Positions 32,026 to 40,417 of a stretch of DNA of 64,000 nt are shown piece by piece. Position numbers and translations under genes: made by a program. The notes beneath the pieces were generated by a model that saw only the letters and a program-made list of their open reading frames with translations, had not been told where the DNA came from and did no database searches. Origin of the DNA: Kitasatospora sp. NBC_00374. Lineage in GTDB: Bacteria > Actinomycetota > Actinomycetes > Streptomycetales > Streptomycetaceae. The stretch lies in contig NZ_CP107964.1 in the NCBI RefSeq assembly GCF_041434935.1, forward strand, positions 4,216,001 to 4,280,000, read 5' to 3'. Position 1 is the stretch's first letter. Every line of letters starts with the position of its first letter.

Positions 32026-32934
32026 GTGTCCGGAAAGCCGGCCAGTGCAGTCGTCGAGGCAGTCGCCGAGGGGATCCCGGGGCAGGGGGCGGTCGCCGTC
32101 GTGCCCGCCCGGTCGGCCGGGCCCGCGGAGCCCGCCGCCGCGCCTCCCGGGATCGAACTCGCCGACCGGACTCTGGACACCCGCACGCTCTCCCGCTCAC
32201 TGTTCCGCCGGCTGGCCACCCTGGACGCCGGGAGCGCGGAGCACACCTATGTCCGGGACACCCTCATCGAGCTGAACCTGCCGCTGGTCAGGTACGCCTC
32301 CGCGCGCTTCCGCAGCCGCAACGAGCCGATGGAGGACATCGTCCAGGTCGGAACGATCGGCCTGATCAAGGCGATCGACCGCTTCGACCCGGACCGCGGG
32401 GTGGAGTTCCCGACCTTCGCGATGCCCACCGTGGTCGGCGAGATCAAGCGCTTCTTCCGGGACACCAGCTGGTCGGTCCGGGTGCCGCGGCGGCTCCAGG
32501 AGCTGCGGCTCGCCCTCACCAAGGCGGGCGACGAGCTCTCCCAGAAGCTGGACCGCTCCCCCACCGTGCCCGAGCTGGCCGCCTTCCTCGGCGTCAGCGA
32601 CGACGACGTGGTGGAAGGCCTCGCGGTCGGCAACGCCTACACCGCCAGCTCCCTGGACTCCAGCCCCGGCGAGGACGACAACGGCGAGGGCCCGCTGGCC
32701 GACCGGCTCGGCTACGAGGACCTCGCCCTGGAGGGCGTGGAGTACCGCGAGTCGCTCAAGCCGCTGCTGGCCAAGCTCCCGCCCCGGGAGCGGCGGATCA
32801 TCATGCTGCGCTTCTTCGGGAATCTGACGCAGTCGCAGATCGGCGAGGAGATCGGCATCTCCCAGATGCACGTCTCCCGGCTGCTGACGAAGACCCTGGC
32901 CCAACTGCGCGACGGGCTGATCACGGAGTCCTGA
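32026..32934 (+). CDS. RNA polymerase sigma factor, SigB/SigF family (second of a tandem pair)
   Basis: A 302-residue paralogue of the upstream sigma factor, with the same region 2 motif (RSRNEPMEDIVQVGTIGLIK, about 95-114) and region 4 motif (NLTQSQIGEEIGISQMHVSR, about 265-284). The N-terminal 55 residues are Ala/Pro-rich and differ. GTG at 32026 with AGGGGG seven bases upstream; a TTG at 31996 is a less likely start. Separated by 168 bases from the first sigma gene, with a promoter candidate between, so it can be expressed alone. Probably sigN- or sigF-like, acting in development. Confidence 0.9.
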   Translation: MSGKPASAVVEAVAEGIPGQGAVAVVPARSAGPAEPAAAPPGIELADRTLDTRTLSRSLFRRLATLDAGSAEHTYVRDTLIELNLPLVRYASARFRSRNEPMEDIVQVGTIGLIKAIDRFDPDRGVEFPTFAMPTVVGEIKRFFRDTSWSVRVPRRLQELRLALTKAGDELSQKLDRSPTVPELAAFLGVSDDDVVEGLAVGNAYTASSLDSSPGEDDNGEGPLADRLGYEDLALEGVEYRESLKPLLAKLPPRERRIIMLRFFGNLTQSQIGEEIGISQMHVSRLLTKTLAQLRDGLITES

Positions 32935-32985
32935 GGCGGCCGTGACGGGCCGCGACGGGCCTCGGCGGGCCGCCCCTTCGGGCTG

Positions 32986-33876
32986 TCAGACCAGCAGGTT
33001 GGCGCGGAGGCCGTCGAGCACCTCGTCGTCCAGGCCGAGACCGTCCCGCCAGAACGTCCCGAACGACGGCCAGCCGGCGTCGACCTCGGCGAACGCGGCC
33101 TCCAGGTACGAGCGCTCGGCGAGGAAGACCGGGAGCAGCAGGGCGGGCTCCTTCATCAGGCCGCGGGTGCCGAAGCTGTCCATGATCTGCTCGATCAGCG
33201 CGGCCGAGCGCTCGTTGGTGAGCAGGTAGTCGGCGAAGACGGTGTCGCGGTCGACGCCGAGTGCGGTCAGGACCAGCGCGGCCGTCCAGCCGGTGCGGTC
33301 CTTGCCGGCCGAGCAGTGGAAGATCAGCGGCGGGCCGTCGGGCGCGGCCAGCAGCCGGATCACGGTGGCGAAGCGGTCGCGGGCCACCGGGTCGGTCACG
33401 AACCAGCGGTAGAGGCCGGTCATCATCCCGGCGGCCTTGCCGTCGCCGAGCAGGGCGCGCTGCTTGGCGGCGTCCCGGTCGGCCAGGGCGTTGCGCAGCG
33501 CGACGTAGATGTCGAAGTCGGCGGCGAAGATCGGCAGGTGGTGCAGCGCGATCCCGGCCGGGTCGGCGGGCTCGACGGTGACCGGGGTGTCGGAGAGCTC
33601 GGCTCTGGTGAGTTCGGCGGTGGGCAGACCGGGGATCCGGTCCGGGCCCGCCTCGCGGACCTCGACCAGGCTGCGCAGGTCGACGACCCGGCGCAGGCCG
33701 TGCTCGGCCAGCGCAAGGAGGTCGTCCTCGGTGAGCCGGCTGAGCGAGTCGGCGCGCAGCGCGACGCCGTGCCGCAGCGTCCGACCGTCCGCCGTCCGGT
33801 AGCCCCCGAGGTCGCGAGCGTTGACCGCGCCCGTCAGGCCGAGGCTGCGGGCGGTCTCGGTGGGCTGCTGCGTCAC
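32986..33876 (-). CDS. Tyrosine-protein phosphatase (PtpB-like)
   Basis: A 296-residue protein tyrosine/dual-specificity phosphatase. The signature FHCSAGKDRTGWTAAL (about 192-207) has the CX5R loop with catalytic Cys and Arg; the N-terminal pattern VNARDLGGYRTADGRTLRHG (about 18-37) is that of the Y_phosphatase3 (PtpB/IphP) family. Cytosolic; substrate may be phosphotyrosine proteins or phosphoinositides. GTG at 33876. It is convergent with the sigma gene. Confidence 0.9.
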   Translation of the reverse strand: MTQQPTETARSLGLTGAVNARDLGGYRTADGRTLRHGVALRADSLSRLTEDDLLALAEHGLRRVVDLRSLVEVREAGPDRIPGLPTAELTRAELSDTPVTVEPADPAGIALHHLPIFAADFDIYVALRNALADRDAAKQRALLGDGKAAGMMTGLYRWFVTDPVARDRFATVIRLLAAPDGPPLIFHCSAGKDRTGWTAALVLTALGVDRDTVFADYLLTNERSAALIEQIMDSFGTRGLMKEPALLLPVFLAERSYLEAAFAEVDAGWPSFGTFWRDGLGLDDEVLDGLRANLLV

Positions 33877-34015
33877 GGGACGTCCTCCAGATGCACGGGC
33901 GTACGAGAGTCGTAGGACCCGTTCAGTCTAGGGACATCGAGGCCGCGTCCACCCCGGCGGGAACCCGGATCCGGGCCCCGGCCGGAAGGACGGCGCAGCG
34001 GCCGGTCGGTACGGG

Positions 34016-34219
34016 TTACTTGACGGCGAGCCAGATCACACCGGCCACGACCACCAGGGCCAGCACGGCACCCACGATGATCATGCCGGTCTTGCTGGAG
34101 CCACCACCGGCGTTGCCGTAGGTGGTGACGGAGCCCGGGGCCTGCGGGGCCGGGGCCTCGTCGACGAACGCCCGGAACATCTGGGTGCTGCCGGCGGGGT
34201 CGTAGTCGTTGTCAGCCAT
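34016..34219 (-). CDS. Small single-pass membrane protein
   Basis: A 67-residue protein: an acidic cytosolic stretch (MADNDYDPAGSTQMFRAFV) followed by a Gly/Ser segment and a C-terminal membrane anchor (residues about 45-65, GMIIVGAVLALVVVAGVIW). It ends in TAA, uncommon in this G+C-rich DNA. ATG at 34219; an upstream extension to 34465 in the same frame is rejected because it is low in coding character. Function unknown. Confidence 0.65.
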   Translation of the reverse strand: MADNDYDPAGSTQMFRAFVDEAPAPQAPGSVTTYGNAGGGSSKTGMIIVGAVLALVVVAGVIWLAVK

Positions 34220-34382
34220 GGCACGGACTCTAGCCAATACAGAGGCCCGGCCGACACCCCGGACCGGTCCGGACGTGGCCATCTCCACGGAGCTCTCACC
34301 TCTTGCAACACCCGTACGACAAGCTCGTGAACTCGCTCGGGGAAGGGGAATCGCGCCCGGCGGCATGAGGTTGACTCGGGGT

Positions 34383-35348
34383 ATGACCGCTTCCCGAAGT
34401 GACACCCCACGTGTGACCCTCGGCACCTCCGACCTGGCCGTCTCGCCGCTCTCGCTCGGCGGCAACGTCTTCGGTTGGACGGCGGACGAGGCCCAGTCCT
34501 TCGCCGTGCTCGACGCCTACGCGGCCGCGGAAGGCAACTTCATCGACACGGCCGACGCCTACTCGGCCTGGGTCCCGGGCAACACCGGCGGTGAGTCGGA
34601 GACCGTGATCGGCAACTGGCTGCGCAGCCGGGGCAACCGGGACGAGATCGTGGTCGCCACCAAGGTCGGCTCGCACCCCGACCTCGCCGGGCTGAAGGCC
34701 GCGACGATCAAGCGCGGCGCCGAGGAGTCACTGCGGCGGCTCGGCATCGAGCGGATCGACCTCTTCTACACCCACCGGGACGACCTGACGGCCCCGGTCG
34801 AGGAGATCGTCACCGCCCTGGACGAGCTGGTCCGGGAGGGCAAGGTCCGCGAGGTCGCCGCCTCCAACATCGGGCCGGACCGGCTGGCGGAGTCCCTGCG
34901 CTTCTCCGCCCGCGAGGGGCTGGCCGCCTACGTCGCGGTGCAGCCGCACTACAACCTGGTCTCCCGGTCCACCTACGAGGGCCCGCTGAGCGACGTGGTG
35001 ACGGAGTACGGCCTCTCGGCGGTGCCCTACTACGCGCTGGCCTCGGGATTCCTCACCGGGAAGTACCGCCCCGGCGGCGCCGGCGTCCCCAGCGCCCGGG
35101 CCCAGGGCGCCGCCCGCTACCTGGACGACCCGCGCGGCCCGCGGGTGCTCGGCGTGCTGGACCAGGTCGCCGCCGCCCACCGGGTGGAGCCCGCGACCGT
35201 CGCCCTGGCCTGGCTGGCGTCCCGGCCGACGGTGGCCGCGCCGATCGCCAGCGCCCGCACCGTCGAGCAGCTCGCGCCGCTGGTGGCCGCGGCCGCCCTG
35301 GTGCTCACGGACCAGGAGCTGAAGCTGCTGGACGAGGCCTCGGCCTGA
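34383..35348 (+). CDS. Aldo/keto reductase
   Basis: A 321-residue NADPH-dependent aldo/keto reductase (TIM barrel). The catalytic tetrad is visible as Asp in NFIDTADAYSAW (with Tyr two residues on), Lys in VVATKVGSH, and His in DLFYTHRDD. The C-terminal cofactor region is PTVAAPIASARTVEQLAPLV. Substrate unknown. The start at 34383 is preferred by family length; an upstream in-frame extension to 34209 would overlap the small membrane protein. It ends before a strong terminator. Confidence 0.87.
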   Translation: MTASRSDTPRVTLGTSDLAVSPLSLGGNVFGWTADEAQSFAVLDAYAAAEGNFIDTADAYSAWVPGNTGGESETVIGNWLRSRGNRDEIVVATKVGSHPDLAGLKAATIKRGAEESLRRLGIERIDLFYTHRDDLTAPVEEIVTALDELVREGKVREVAASNIGPDRLAESLRFSAREGLAAYVAVQPHYNLVSRSTYEGPLSDVVTEYGLSAVPYYALASGFLTGKYRPGGAGVPSARAQGAARYLDDPRGPRVLGVLDQVAAAHRVEPATVALAWLASRPTVAAPIASARTVEQLAPLVAAAALVLTDQELKLLDEASA

Positions 35349-35357
35349 CCCGGCCAT

Positions 35358-35401
35358 GCCTGCGGGGCGCTGCGGACGGCTGTCCGCGGCGCCCCGCAGG
35401 C
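35358..35401. terminator. Strong bidirectional terminator between the AKR and the CxxC gene
   Basis: A 20-bp stem with one wobble pair: outer 13 bp GCCTGCGGGGCGC / GCGCCCCGCAGGC, inner GCGGAC / GTCCGC, tetraloop GGCT. It sits just past the aldo/keto reductase stop. Confidence 0.85.
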
Positions 35402-35404
35402 TGT

Positions 35405-35612
35405 TCACGGGCGGCCGAGCCGGGCCAGGGCGCAGGCCACGGCGGCCTCGGTGCGGCCGGCAGGTGCCGCGGACGATCCGGTGCTTCCGGCTGCCGTCGG
35501 GGGCCGCGCGGCCCGGCTGCGGGCGCGCGGCGCGGACGCAGTACCGGCAGCGGGCGGTGGAGTCCTCGAAGCGGAGCGGGACCGGATCGGTGGATATCCG
35601 ACCGGTGCTCAT
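35405..35612 (-). pseudogene. Small CxxC protein gene, probably frameshifted
   Basis: The start ATG overlaps the stop codon of the SPFH gene (ATGA), so translation is coupled. Read in frame, the protein begins MSTGRISTDPVPLRFED, continues with CRYCVRAARPQPGR and KHRIVRGTC (possible zinc ligands), and then runs out of frame after residue about 54 through the terminator. In the neighbouring frame the DNA gives EAAVACALARLGRP and a TGA at 35405-35407, immediately before the terminator. Removing one base near 35449-35455 would give a clean 68-residue protein. Either a real mutation or a sequence error. Confidence 0.5.
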
Positions 35613-36844
35613 GCCGGCCTCCCTTCCCTGCGGGCCGGACGGACGGCCGGGGCGGGGACCGAGGCGGTCACTCCGGCCGGGGCGACGAAGGCGACCAGCA
35701 GGTGCTCCATCAGGGCGCTGCGGGCGGCCTGGTCGAGTTCGTACGAGGTGGCCCGCTCCAGCCGGCGGACGGCCAGTGCCGCGGCCTCGACGGCGTCGTC
35801 CACCAGGACCGTCCGCAGGCCCGCGTCGAGCTCGGCCAGCCTGCGGCGGCGCATCGACTCGGCCACCTCGGGGGCGTAGTCCAGCGCCAGCGGCTGGACG
35901 GAGTAGACCTCCAGGCCCGCGGGTGCGGCCTCGGCGGCCAGCGCCCTGGTCAGCTCGTCCGAGAACCACTGGCCGTCGCGGAGCGCCGGGCCGGGGCCCG
36001 CGTTGGAGTCACAGGGCAGTGCGGTGGCCGTCCGGGTGAGCACGGCGTGGACCTGCTCACGCAGGTAGGTCTCGTGCTCGTCGACGCCCAGCATGGCGCG
36101 CGCGGTGTCCTTGACCCGCCACACGACCAGCAGCCGGACCACGATCGGCGTACCGGTGCGGTCGGTCACCTGCACCGGGTCGCTGCGCCAGTGCCGCAGC
36201 CGGACGTCCACCAGGTGACGGCGCAGCAGCGGGTTGACCCAGAGCAGCCCGGCCCGGCGGACGGTCCCCCGGTAGCGCCCCCAGCGGGACAGCACCCGGG
36301 TCTCGCCGCCCGCGTTGGTCATCAGGCCGGCCAGTGCGATCAGGATCAGCGCGGTGGCGCCGGCGGCGGTGGCGATCTCCCGCTCCGTCACGACCGGTAC
36401 CCCGGCGACGCGGACGGCGGCACTACGGAGGTCGGGCAGGGCGGCGAGGGGCGGGAGGATGCCCGCCCGTGCCAGGGCCAGCGTGAGGGCGCCGACGCCG
36501 GCCAGCACGGCGAGCACGGCGATCCAGCCGGGGGCCGTCCGGGCGGAGCGCTCGCGCAGCGCCTGGTCGACCCGCGGGGGTCGGCGCACCGCCGGGGTGT
36601 CGGGGGCGGGCGCCGGGGCCGGCGCCGGGCCGGGCACCGGGGCCGAGGGGTGCGGGCCGACGGCCCGGAAGCGGCGGGTGGGGGGCCCGTCCAGTTCGTC
36701 CTCGGCGAACAGTGCCGCCTTGATCAGTGGCTTCGCCGCGGCTCTGGCCACGGCGCGACCCAGTTGGGTGGCCCCCGAGGGGATCTCCCTCGGGTCGGAG
36801 GGGTTCGGGGTGGTTCCCGGCGAAGGGTCGCGGGTGACGTCCAT
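35609..36844 (-). CDS. SPFH/Band 7 membrane protein
   Basis: A 411-residue protein. A cytosolic Pro/Ala-rich N-terminus (about 1-100) is followed by two membrane segments (about 108-128 and 156-176), and an SPFH (stomatin/prohibitin/flotillin/HflK) domain at about 190-370 (RYRGTVRRAGLLWVNPL; DVRLRHWRSDPVQVTDRTG; TALPCD; GLEVYSVQPLALDYAPEVAE). Such proteins organise membrane microdomains or protease complexes. ATG at 36844. The stop overlaps the ATG of the small CxxC gene downstream, an arrangement that suggests joint function. Confidence 0.8.
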   Translation of the reverse strand: MDVTRDPSPGTTPNPSDPREIPSGATQLGRAVARAAAKPLIKAALFAEDELDGPPTRRFRAVGPHPSAPVPGPAPAPAPAPDTPAVRRPPRVDQALRERSARTAPGWIAVLAVLAGVGALTLALARAGILPPLAALPDLRSAAVRVAGVPVVTEREIATAAGATALILIALAGLMTNAGGETRVLSRWGRYRGTVRRAGLLWVNPLLRRHLVDVRLRHWRSDPVQVTDRTGTPIVVRLLVVWRVKDTARAMLGVDEHETYLREQVHAVLTRTATALPCDSNAGPGPALRDGQWFSDELTRALAAEAAPAGLEVYSVQPLALDYAPEVAESMRRRRLAELDAGLRTVLVDDAVEAAALAVRRLERATSYELDQAARSALMEHLLVAFVAPAGVTASVPAPAVRPARREGRPA

Positions 36845-37050
36845 GCACGGATCCTCGGGGTCGGCTGTGTCGCGCAACGGGCGGCCCGGATCTGACGGGC
36901 AGTGCCGAAAACCAGCGTAGGCAGATAAGTAGTCAAATGCGACATTTAGGTCCGGCGTGTCCCTTGATTTTCTGACTGCCCGTCGGCCCGGTCCCGGCCC
37001 CGGCCACGCCCCGGAGCTGCGGGGACGGCCTACCGGAACCCGAGGCCCGG

Positions 37051-39684
37051 TCAGCGCCGTCGGCGCGTCCCGCTGCCCCGGCCGAACACCCGACGGGTCA
37101 CCAGGCCCAGGGCGAGCAGGATCAGCAGGACACCGACACCCGCCCGGCGCCAGCCCGTCACCGGTGCACCGTGAGCCGTCGCGGCCGTGTCGTCGGCCGG
37201 TACGGCCGGCGAGGCGGTGGACGCGCCGGAGGCATCGGGGGTGCCGGCGGCGGGGACGGGGGCGACGGGGGGCGCCGCGAGATGGCGGCCGCCCCCGGAC
37301 ACAGCGGCGGACGGGGACGCGCCCGACGGGCTCGGCGACGCGGACGCGGTCCGGCCCGGGGACGGGCTGGGGGACGACGAAGGTGATACCGAAGGCGGCG
37401 AGGCGGACGCGGACGGCGCGGCGGACGGCGGGCCCGAGGGGGCGATCGGCGCCACCGCTCCGACCGTCACCGCCACCTCCTCGCCCGCCGTGCCGTTCCC
37501 GGCCCGGTCGGTGGCCGTGGGGAGCAGCCGCTGGGCCCCTGGCAGCAGGTCGCGCACGACCGTGCAGCTCCAGCCGGAGTCCACGCCGGCCACCGCGCTG
37601 CACACGGTGGCCCGTTCACCGCCGGCCGCCCGGGCCGTGACGGTGACCGTCGTACCGGGTTCGGCCCGGCCCGACAGCTTGGGCCGGGCGGTGGCGAGGG
37701 TGTCGCCGGGGGCCGGGGAGCCGAGCTGCGGGCGGCCGGGCGCGACGGTGTCGACGGTCAGGGTGACCGGTCGGCCGTCGGTGCGGTTGCCGGCCCGGTC
37801 GACGGCGGTGGCGCTCAGCCGGTGCGCCCCGTCCACCAGGTTCTCCACCGGCAGGCAGGACCACTCTCGGCCGGCCCCCACCTCGGTGCTGCACAGCTCG
37901 TTCGCGGCACCGGTCCCGCCGGGCCGGTCGGCGAGGACCACCGAGACGGTGCTGTGGGGCTCGCCGGTGCCGGTGAGCAGCAGGCCTGGATCGTTGGTGA
38001 ACTCCGGCACGGTGAACACGGGCGCCGCGGGTGGCGCGGTCTTGACGGTGATCCCGACCGCCGTGCCGCGCAGCACCAGGCCGCCCCTGGTGGTCTCGAC
38101 CGGGGTCAGGGTGTGCGGGCCCGGGCCGAGCGGGCTGCCCGGGCGGCAGGACCAGCCGCCGTCGGGGCCCGCCGTGGTGCGGCAGAGCTCGGCCTCGCCC
38201 TCCAGGACAGCCACGGTGGCGCCCTGGACGGCGCCCTCGCCTCGGATCTCCGGCCTCGGGTCGGCCGTGGTCGTTCCGGCCACCGGCCAAGAGATCTCGG
38301 CCGGGGCCGCGCCGACCGCGATCCGCACCCGCTGGTCGACCACCTCCCCCGAATCGGCGAAGCCGTCCGGCAGGACCAACTGCGCGCCGTCGCGGGCGAT
38401 CCGAAGCCGGGCCCAGGTGTCCCCGGAGGCGGCGTCGCCGGGCACCGTCCACTCCAGCGCCGCCGCGCTGCTGCCGGCGGGCACGTCGGCCTGCACCCGC
38501 TCCAGCGGGTCGAACCGGCCGTTGTGGTCGAAGTCGAGCCAGCCCGCCAGGGTGGCCGAGCCACCGCCGGGGACGACCGGCACCGTCAGGCCGTAGTACC
38601 GGCCGACCGCCGCCTGTGCCGGGAAGGTGAGCGTCGGATCGGCGCCCGGGTACTCGCCGCGGCCGGGCTGGAGCTGCGGCGGCGCCGAACTGCTCCAGGG
38701 GCTGCGCACAGCGGCGCCGCGGTCCAGCTCGACGGCCGGCCGGTCGGCCCGCTCCCGCTCGAACGGCAGCGGCCCGGCCGGCTGCTCGCCGGGGACCAGC
38801 GGTTGCGGCACCGTCCCGGTGAGTCCGGGGCGGGCGCGGACGGTGCTCCCCACGGCGTCCTGTCCGAGGAAGAGGTCGGAGATCACGTGGGAGGCGTTGC
38901 CGTAGCCCTGCGGCGCCGTGCCCAGGCCTTCGTCCACCGTGACGGTGCAGGCCAGGCGCAGCGCGGCGGGGGTCACCCCGGCGCCCGCCCGGACGGTGCT
39001 GCGCTGCTCGACCCGCAGGGTGGCGGTGCTGAGGGTGCCGGCCAGTTCGAGGGTCCCGGCGCCGGCGGCCGAGCCGTCGCCCGCGCCGTCGCCGGTGGGA
39101 GTGAGCTCACCGGCGTCGACCGTCCAGCCGCGCCAGCCGGTGCGGCCGACCAGCCCGGGGCCGGCCGGGGAGCCGCCGGTGACGGTCAGTCGGGTCGCCG
39201 TCCCGGTGCTGCCGACGGCTCCGGTGGCCAGGGCGGCGAGCCCGCTGACGTGGAGCCTCGGGTTGCGGACGGGGCGGGAGAAGGTGATCTGCAGCGTGCC
39301 CAGGGTGCGCCAGGAGCCGTCCGCCCGGGGGCGTTTCTCGGCCACCACAAACGTCTCGGACGGATCGCCGGCCCGCAATCCGTCCGTAAAGGAAGCGTCG
39401 GCATCGGTGCCTTCTGCGAGCTTTCCGGCCGCGGCGGTGGCGCCCACTCCGGGGAGGGGGGTGAAATCCAGCTGGACGGCCAGACCCGAGGGGAGCACCG
39501 CGCGCCGCTCCGCCGTCCAGGCCCCGGGTGACTGCTGGGCGGGTGCGAGCGTCGAATTCCAGCCGATCAGCAGGCCTGCGGCCAGCACCGTGGCGGCTGA
39601 TCGGCGCACCGTCCGCTGCTTTCCGGTACGCCCGGCCGGGTGGACTTCGGCTGACGGCGCGCGGTGCGCAGACTGTCGGATCAT
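37051..39684 (-). CDS. Large wall/membrane-anchored protein with GEVED-like and Ig-like repeats
   Basis: An 877-residue exported protein. The signal peptide covers about residues 25-50. There follows a large N-terminal adhesin-like region and a GEVED-type motif around 350-410 (LDFDHNGRFDPLERVQAD). Next come three or more bacterial Ig-like repeats (about 450-720; GTTVTVTARAAGG, VTLTVDTVAPGRP, SCLPVENLVDGAHRLSATAVDRAGN). A Ser/Pro/Ala stalk leads to a C-terminal membrane helix (about 845-868) with an Arg-rich tail (TRRVFGRGSGTRRRR). It is surface-exposed and may act in adhesion or sensing. ATG at 39684 with GGGAGAG eight bases upstream. Confidence 0.75.
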   Translation of the reverse strand: MIRQSAHRAPSAEVHPAGRTGKQRTVRRSAATVLAAGLLIGWNSTLAPAQQSPGAWTAERRAVLPSGLAVQLDFTPLPGVGATAAAGKLAEGTDADASFTDGLRAGDPSETFVVAEKRPRADGSWRTLGTLQITFSRPVRNPRLHVSGLAALATGAVGSTGTATRLTVTGGSPAGPGLVGRTGWRGWTVDAGELTPTGDGAGDGSAAGAGTLELAGTLSTATLRVEQRSTVRAGAGVTPAALRLACTVTVDEGLGTAPQGYGNASHVISDLFLGQDAVGSTVRARPGLTGTVPQPLVPGEQPAGPLPFERERADRPAVELDRGAAVRSPWSSSAPPQLQPGRGEYPGADPTLTFPAQAAVGRYYGLTVPVVPGGGSATLAGWLDFDHNGRFDPLERVQADVPAGSSAAALEWTVPGDAASGDTWARLRIARDGAQLVLPDGFADSGEVVDQRVRIAVGAAPAEISWPVAGTTTADPRPEIRGEGAVQGATVAVLEGEAELCRTTAGPDGGWSCRPGSPLGPGPHTLTPVETTRGGLVLRGTAVGITVKTAPPAAPVFTVPEFTNDPGLLLTGTGEPHSTVSVVLADRPGGTGAANELCSTEVGAGREWSCLPVENLVDGAHRLSATAVDRAGNRTDGRPVTLTVDTVAPGRPQLGSPAPGDTLATARPKLSGRAEPGTTVTVTARAAGGERATVCSAVAGVDSGWSCTVVRDLLPGAQRLLPTATDRAGNGTAGEEVAVTVGAVAPIAPSGPPSAAPSASASPPSVSPSSSPSPSPGRTASASPSPSGASPSAAVSGGGRHLAAPPVAPVPAAGTPDASGASTASPAVPADDTAATAHGAPVTGWRRAGVGVLLILLALGLVTRRVFGRGSGTRRRR

Positions 39685-39978
39685 CCGACTCTCCCTACGA
39701 TGGAGTCCGCCAAGTCGCAGTCCTGGCACCTGTTCTGACACACCCATAACATCCGACAAAAGGGAATCACGATCTGGAGTCGGTCATACCGCGACACCGG
39801 TGGATCTGCCCCGGTGGCACCCGATTGGTCGGTACCCGGCCGGCCGTAGGGGAACTACCCGTAACCGACGCATTCAAGCCATCGTCGGGCCGTCCAACCG
39901 GGATTTACCGCAGGCTGTTTGACCATTCATCAGCCATCCCTGTTCGAATTAGCGGACAGCTCAGTAGAGTCAGCGACC
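39685..39978. other. Divergent intergenic region before the globin gene
   Basis: 294 bases with no supported coding frame. It carries the promoters of the surface-protein gene (minus) and the globin gene (plus; TAGAGT at 39965-39970 ends eight bases before the GTG). It is A+T richer than average around 39740-39780. I looked for Rex and NsrR sites and saw no convincing match. Confidence 0.4.
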
Positions 39979-40407
39979 GTGACTATCGATCCCGCTGTCA
40001 TCAAGAGCAGTTTCGCCCTGGTCGAGCCGCACGGTGCCGAGGTGGCCGCCTACTTCTACCGGAATCTGTTCGAGCACAACCCGAGTCTCCGGGGGCTGTT
40101 CGCCGCGCACCTGGACGAGCAGCAGGAGCGGCTGTGGGCCGCCCTGGGCGCCCTGGTCACCCATCTGGAGGACGTCGACACCCTGGTCGGCCTGCTCCAG
40201 GAGCTGGGCCGTCGGCACGCCGGCTACGGCGCCCGCCCCGAGCACTTCCCCGCCGTCGGCGCCAGCCTGATCGCCACGCTAGCGCACTTCGCCGGCCCGG
40301 CCTGGACGGCGGAGACCGAATCCTCCTGGGCGGCCGTCCACGAGGTGATCACCAGCACCATGGGCACGGCGCTGGCGGCGGCGGACCCGTCCCCGACCGC
40401 CGGCTGA
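39979..40407 (+). CDS. Single-domain globin
   Basis: A 142-residue haem globin of the flavohaemoglobin-like class. Helices are visible in DPAVIKSSFALVEPHGAEVAAYFYRNLF (in parts; B10 Tyr likely in AYFY) and the proximal His region in LGRRHAGYGARPEHFP. The GTG at 39979 is supported by a -10 box TAGAGT eight bases upstream; a TTG at 39919 is the alternative. It is followed 10 bases later by a flavohaemoglobin gene, and both start DPAV. Likely NO or O2 binding. Confidence 0.83.
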   Translation: MTIDPAVIKSSFALVEPHGAEVAAYFYRNLFEHNPSLRGLFAAHLDEQQERLWAALGALVTHLEDVDTLVGLLQELGRRHAGYGARPEHFPAVGASLIATLAHFAGPAWTAETESSWAAVHEVITSTMGTALAAADPSPTAG

Positions 40408-40417
40408 GGCCGCCTCG

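Noticed and set aside
35609..37603. N-terminal extension of the SPFH protein to 37603
   Set aside because: The added part overlaps the end of the surface-protein gene region and has an Arg/Gly-rich non-coding composition. The ATG at 36844 precedes the conserved portion.
39850..39978. NsrR or Rex operator before the globin genes
   Set aside because: No convincing palindrome was found, so no operator was claimed.
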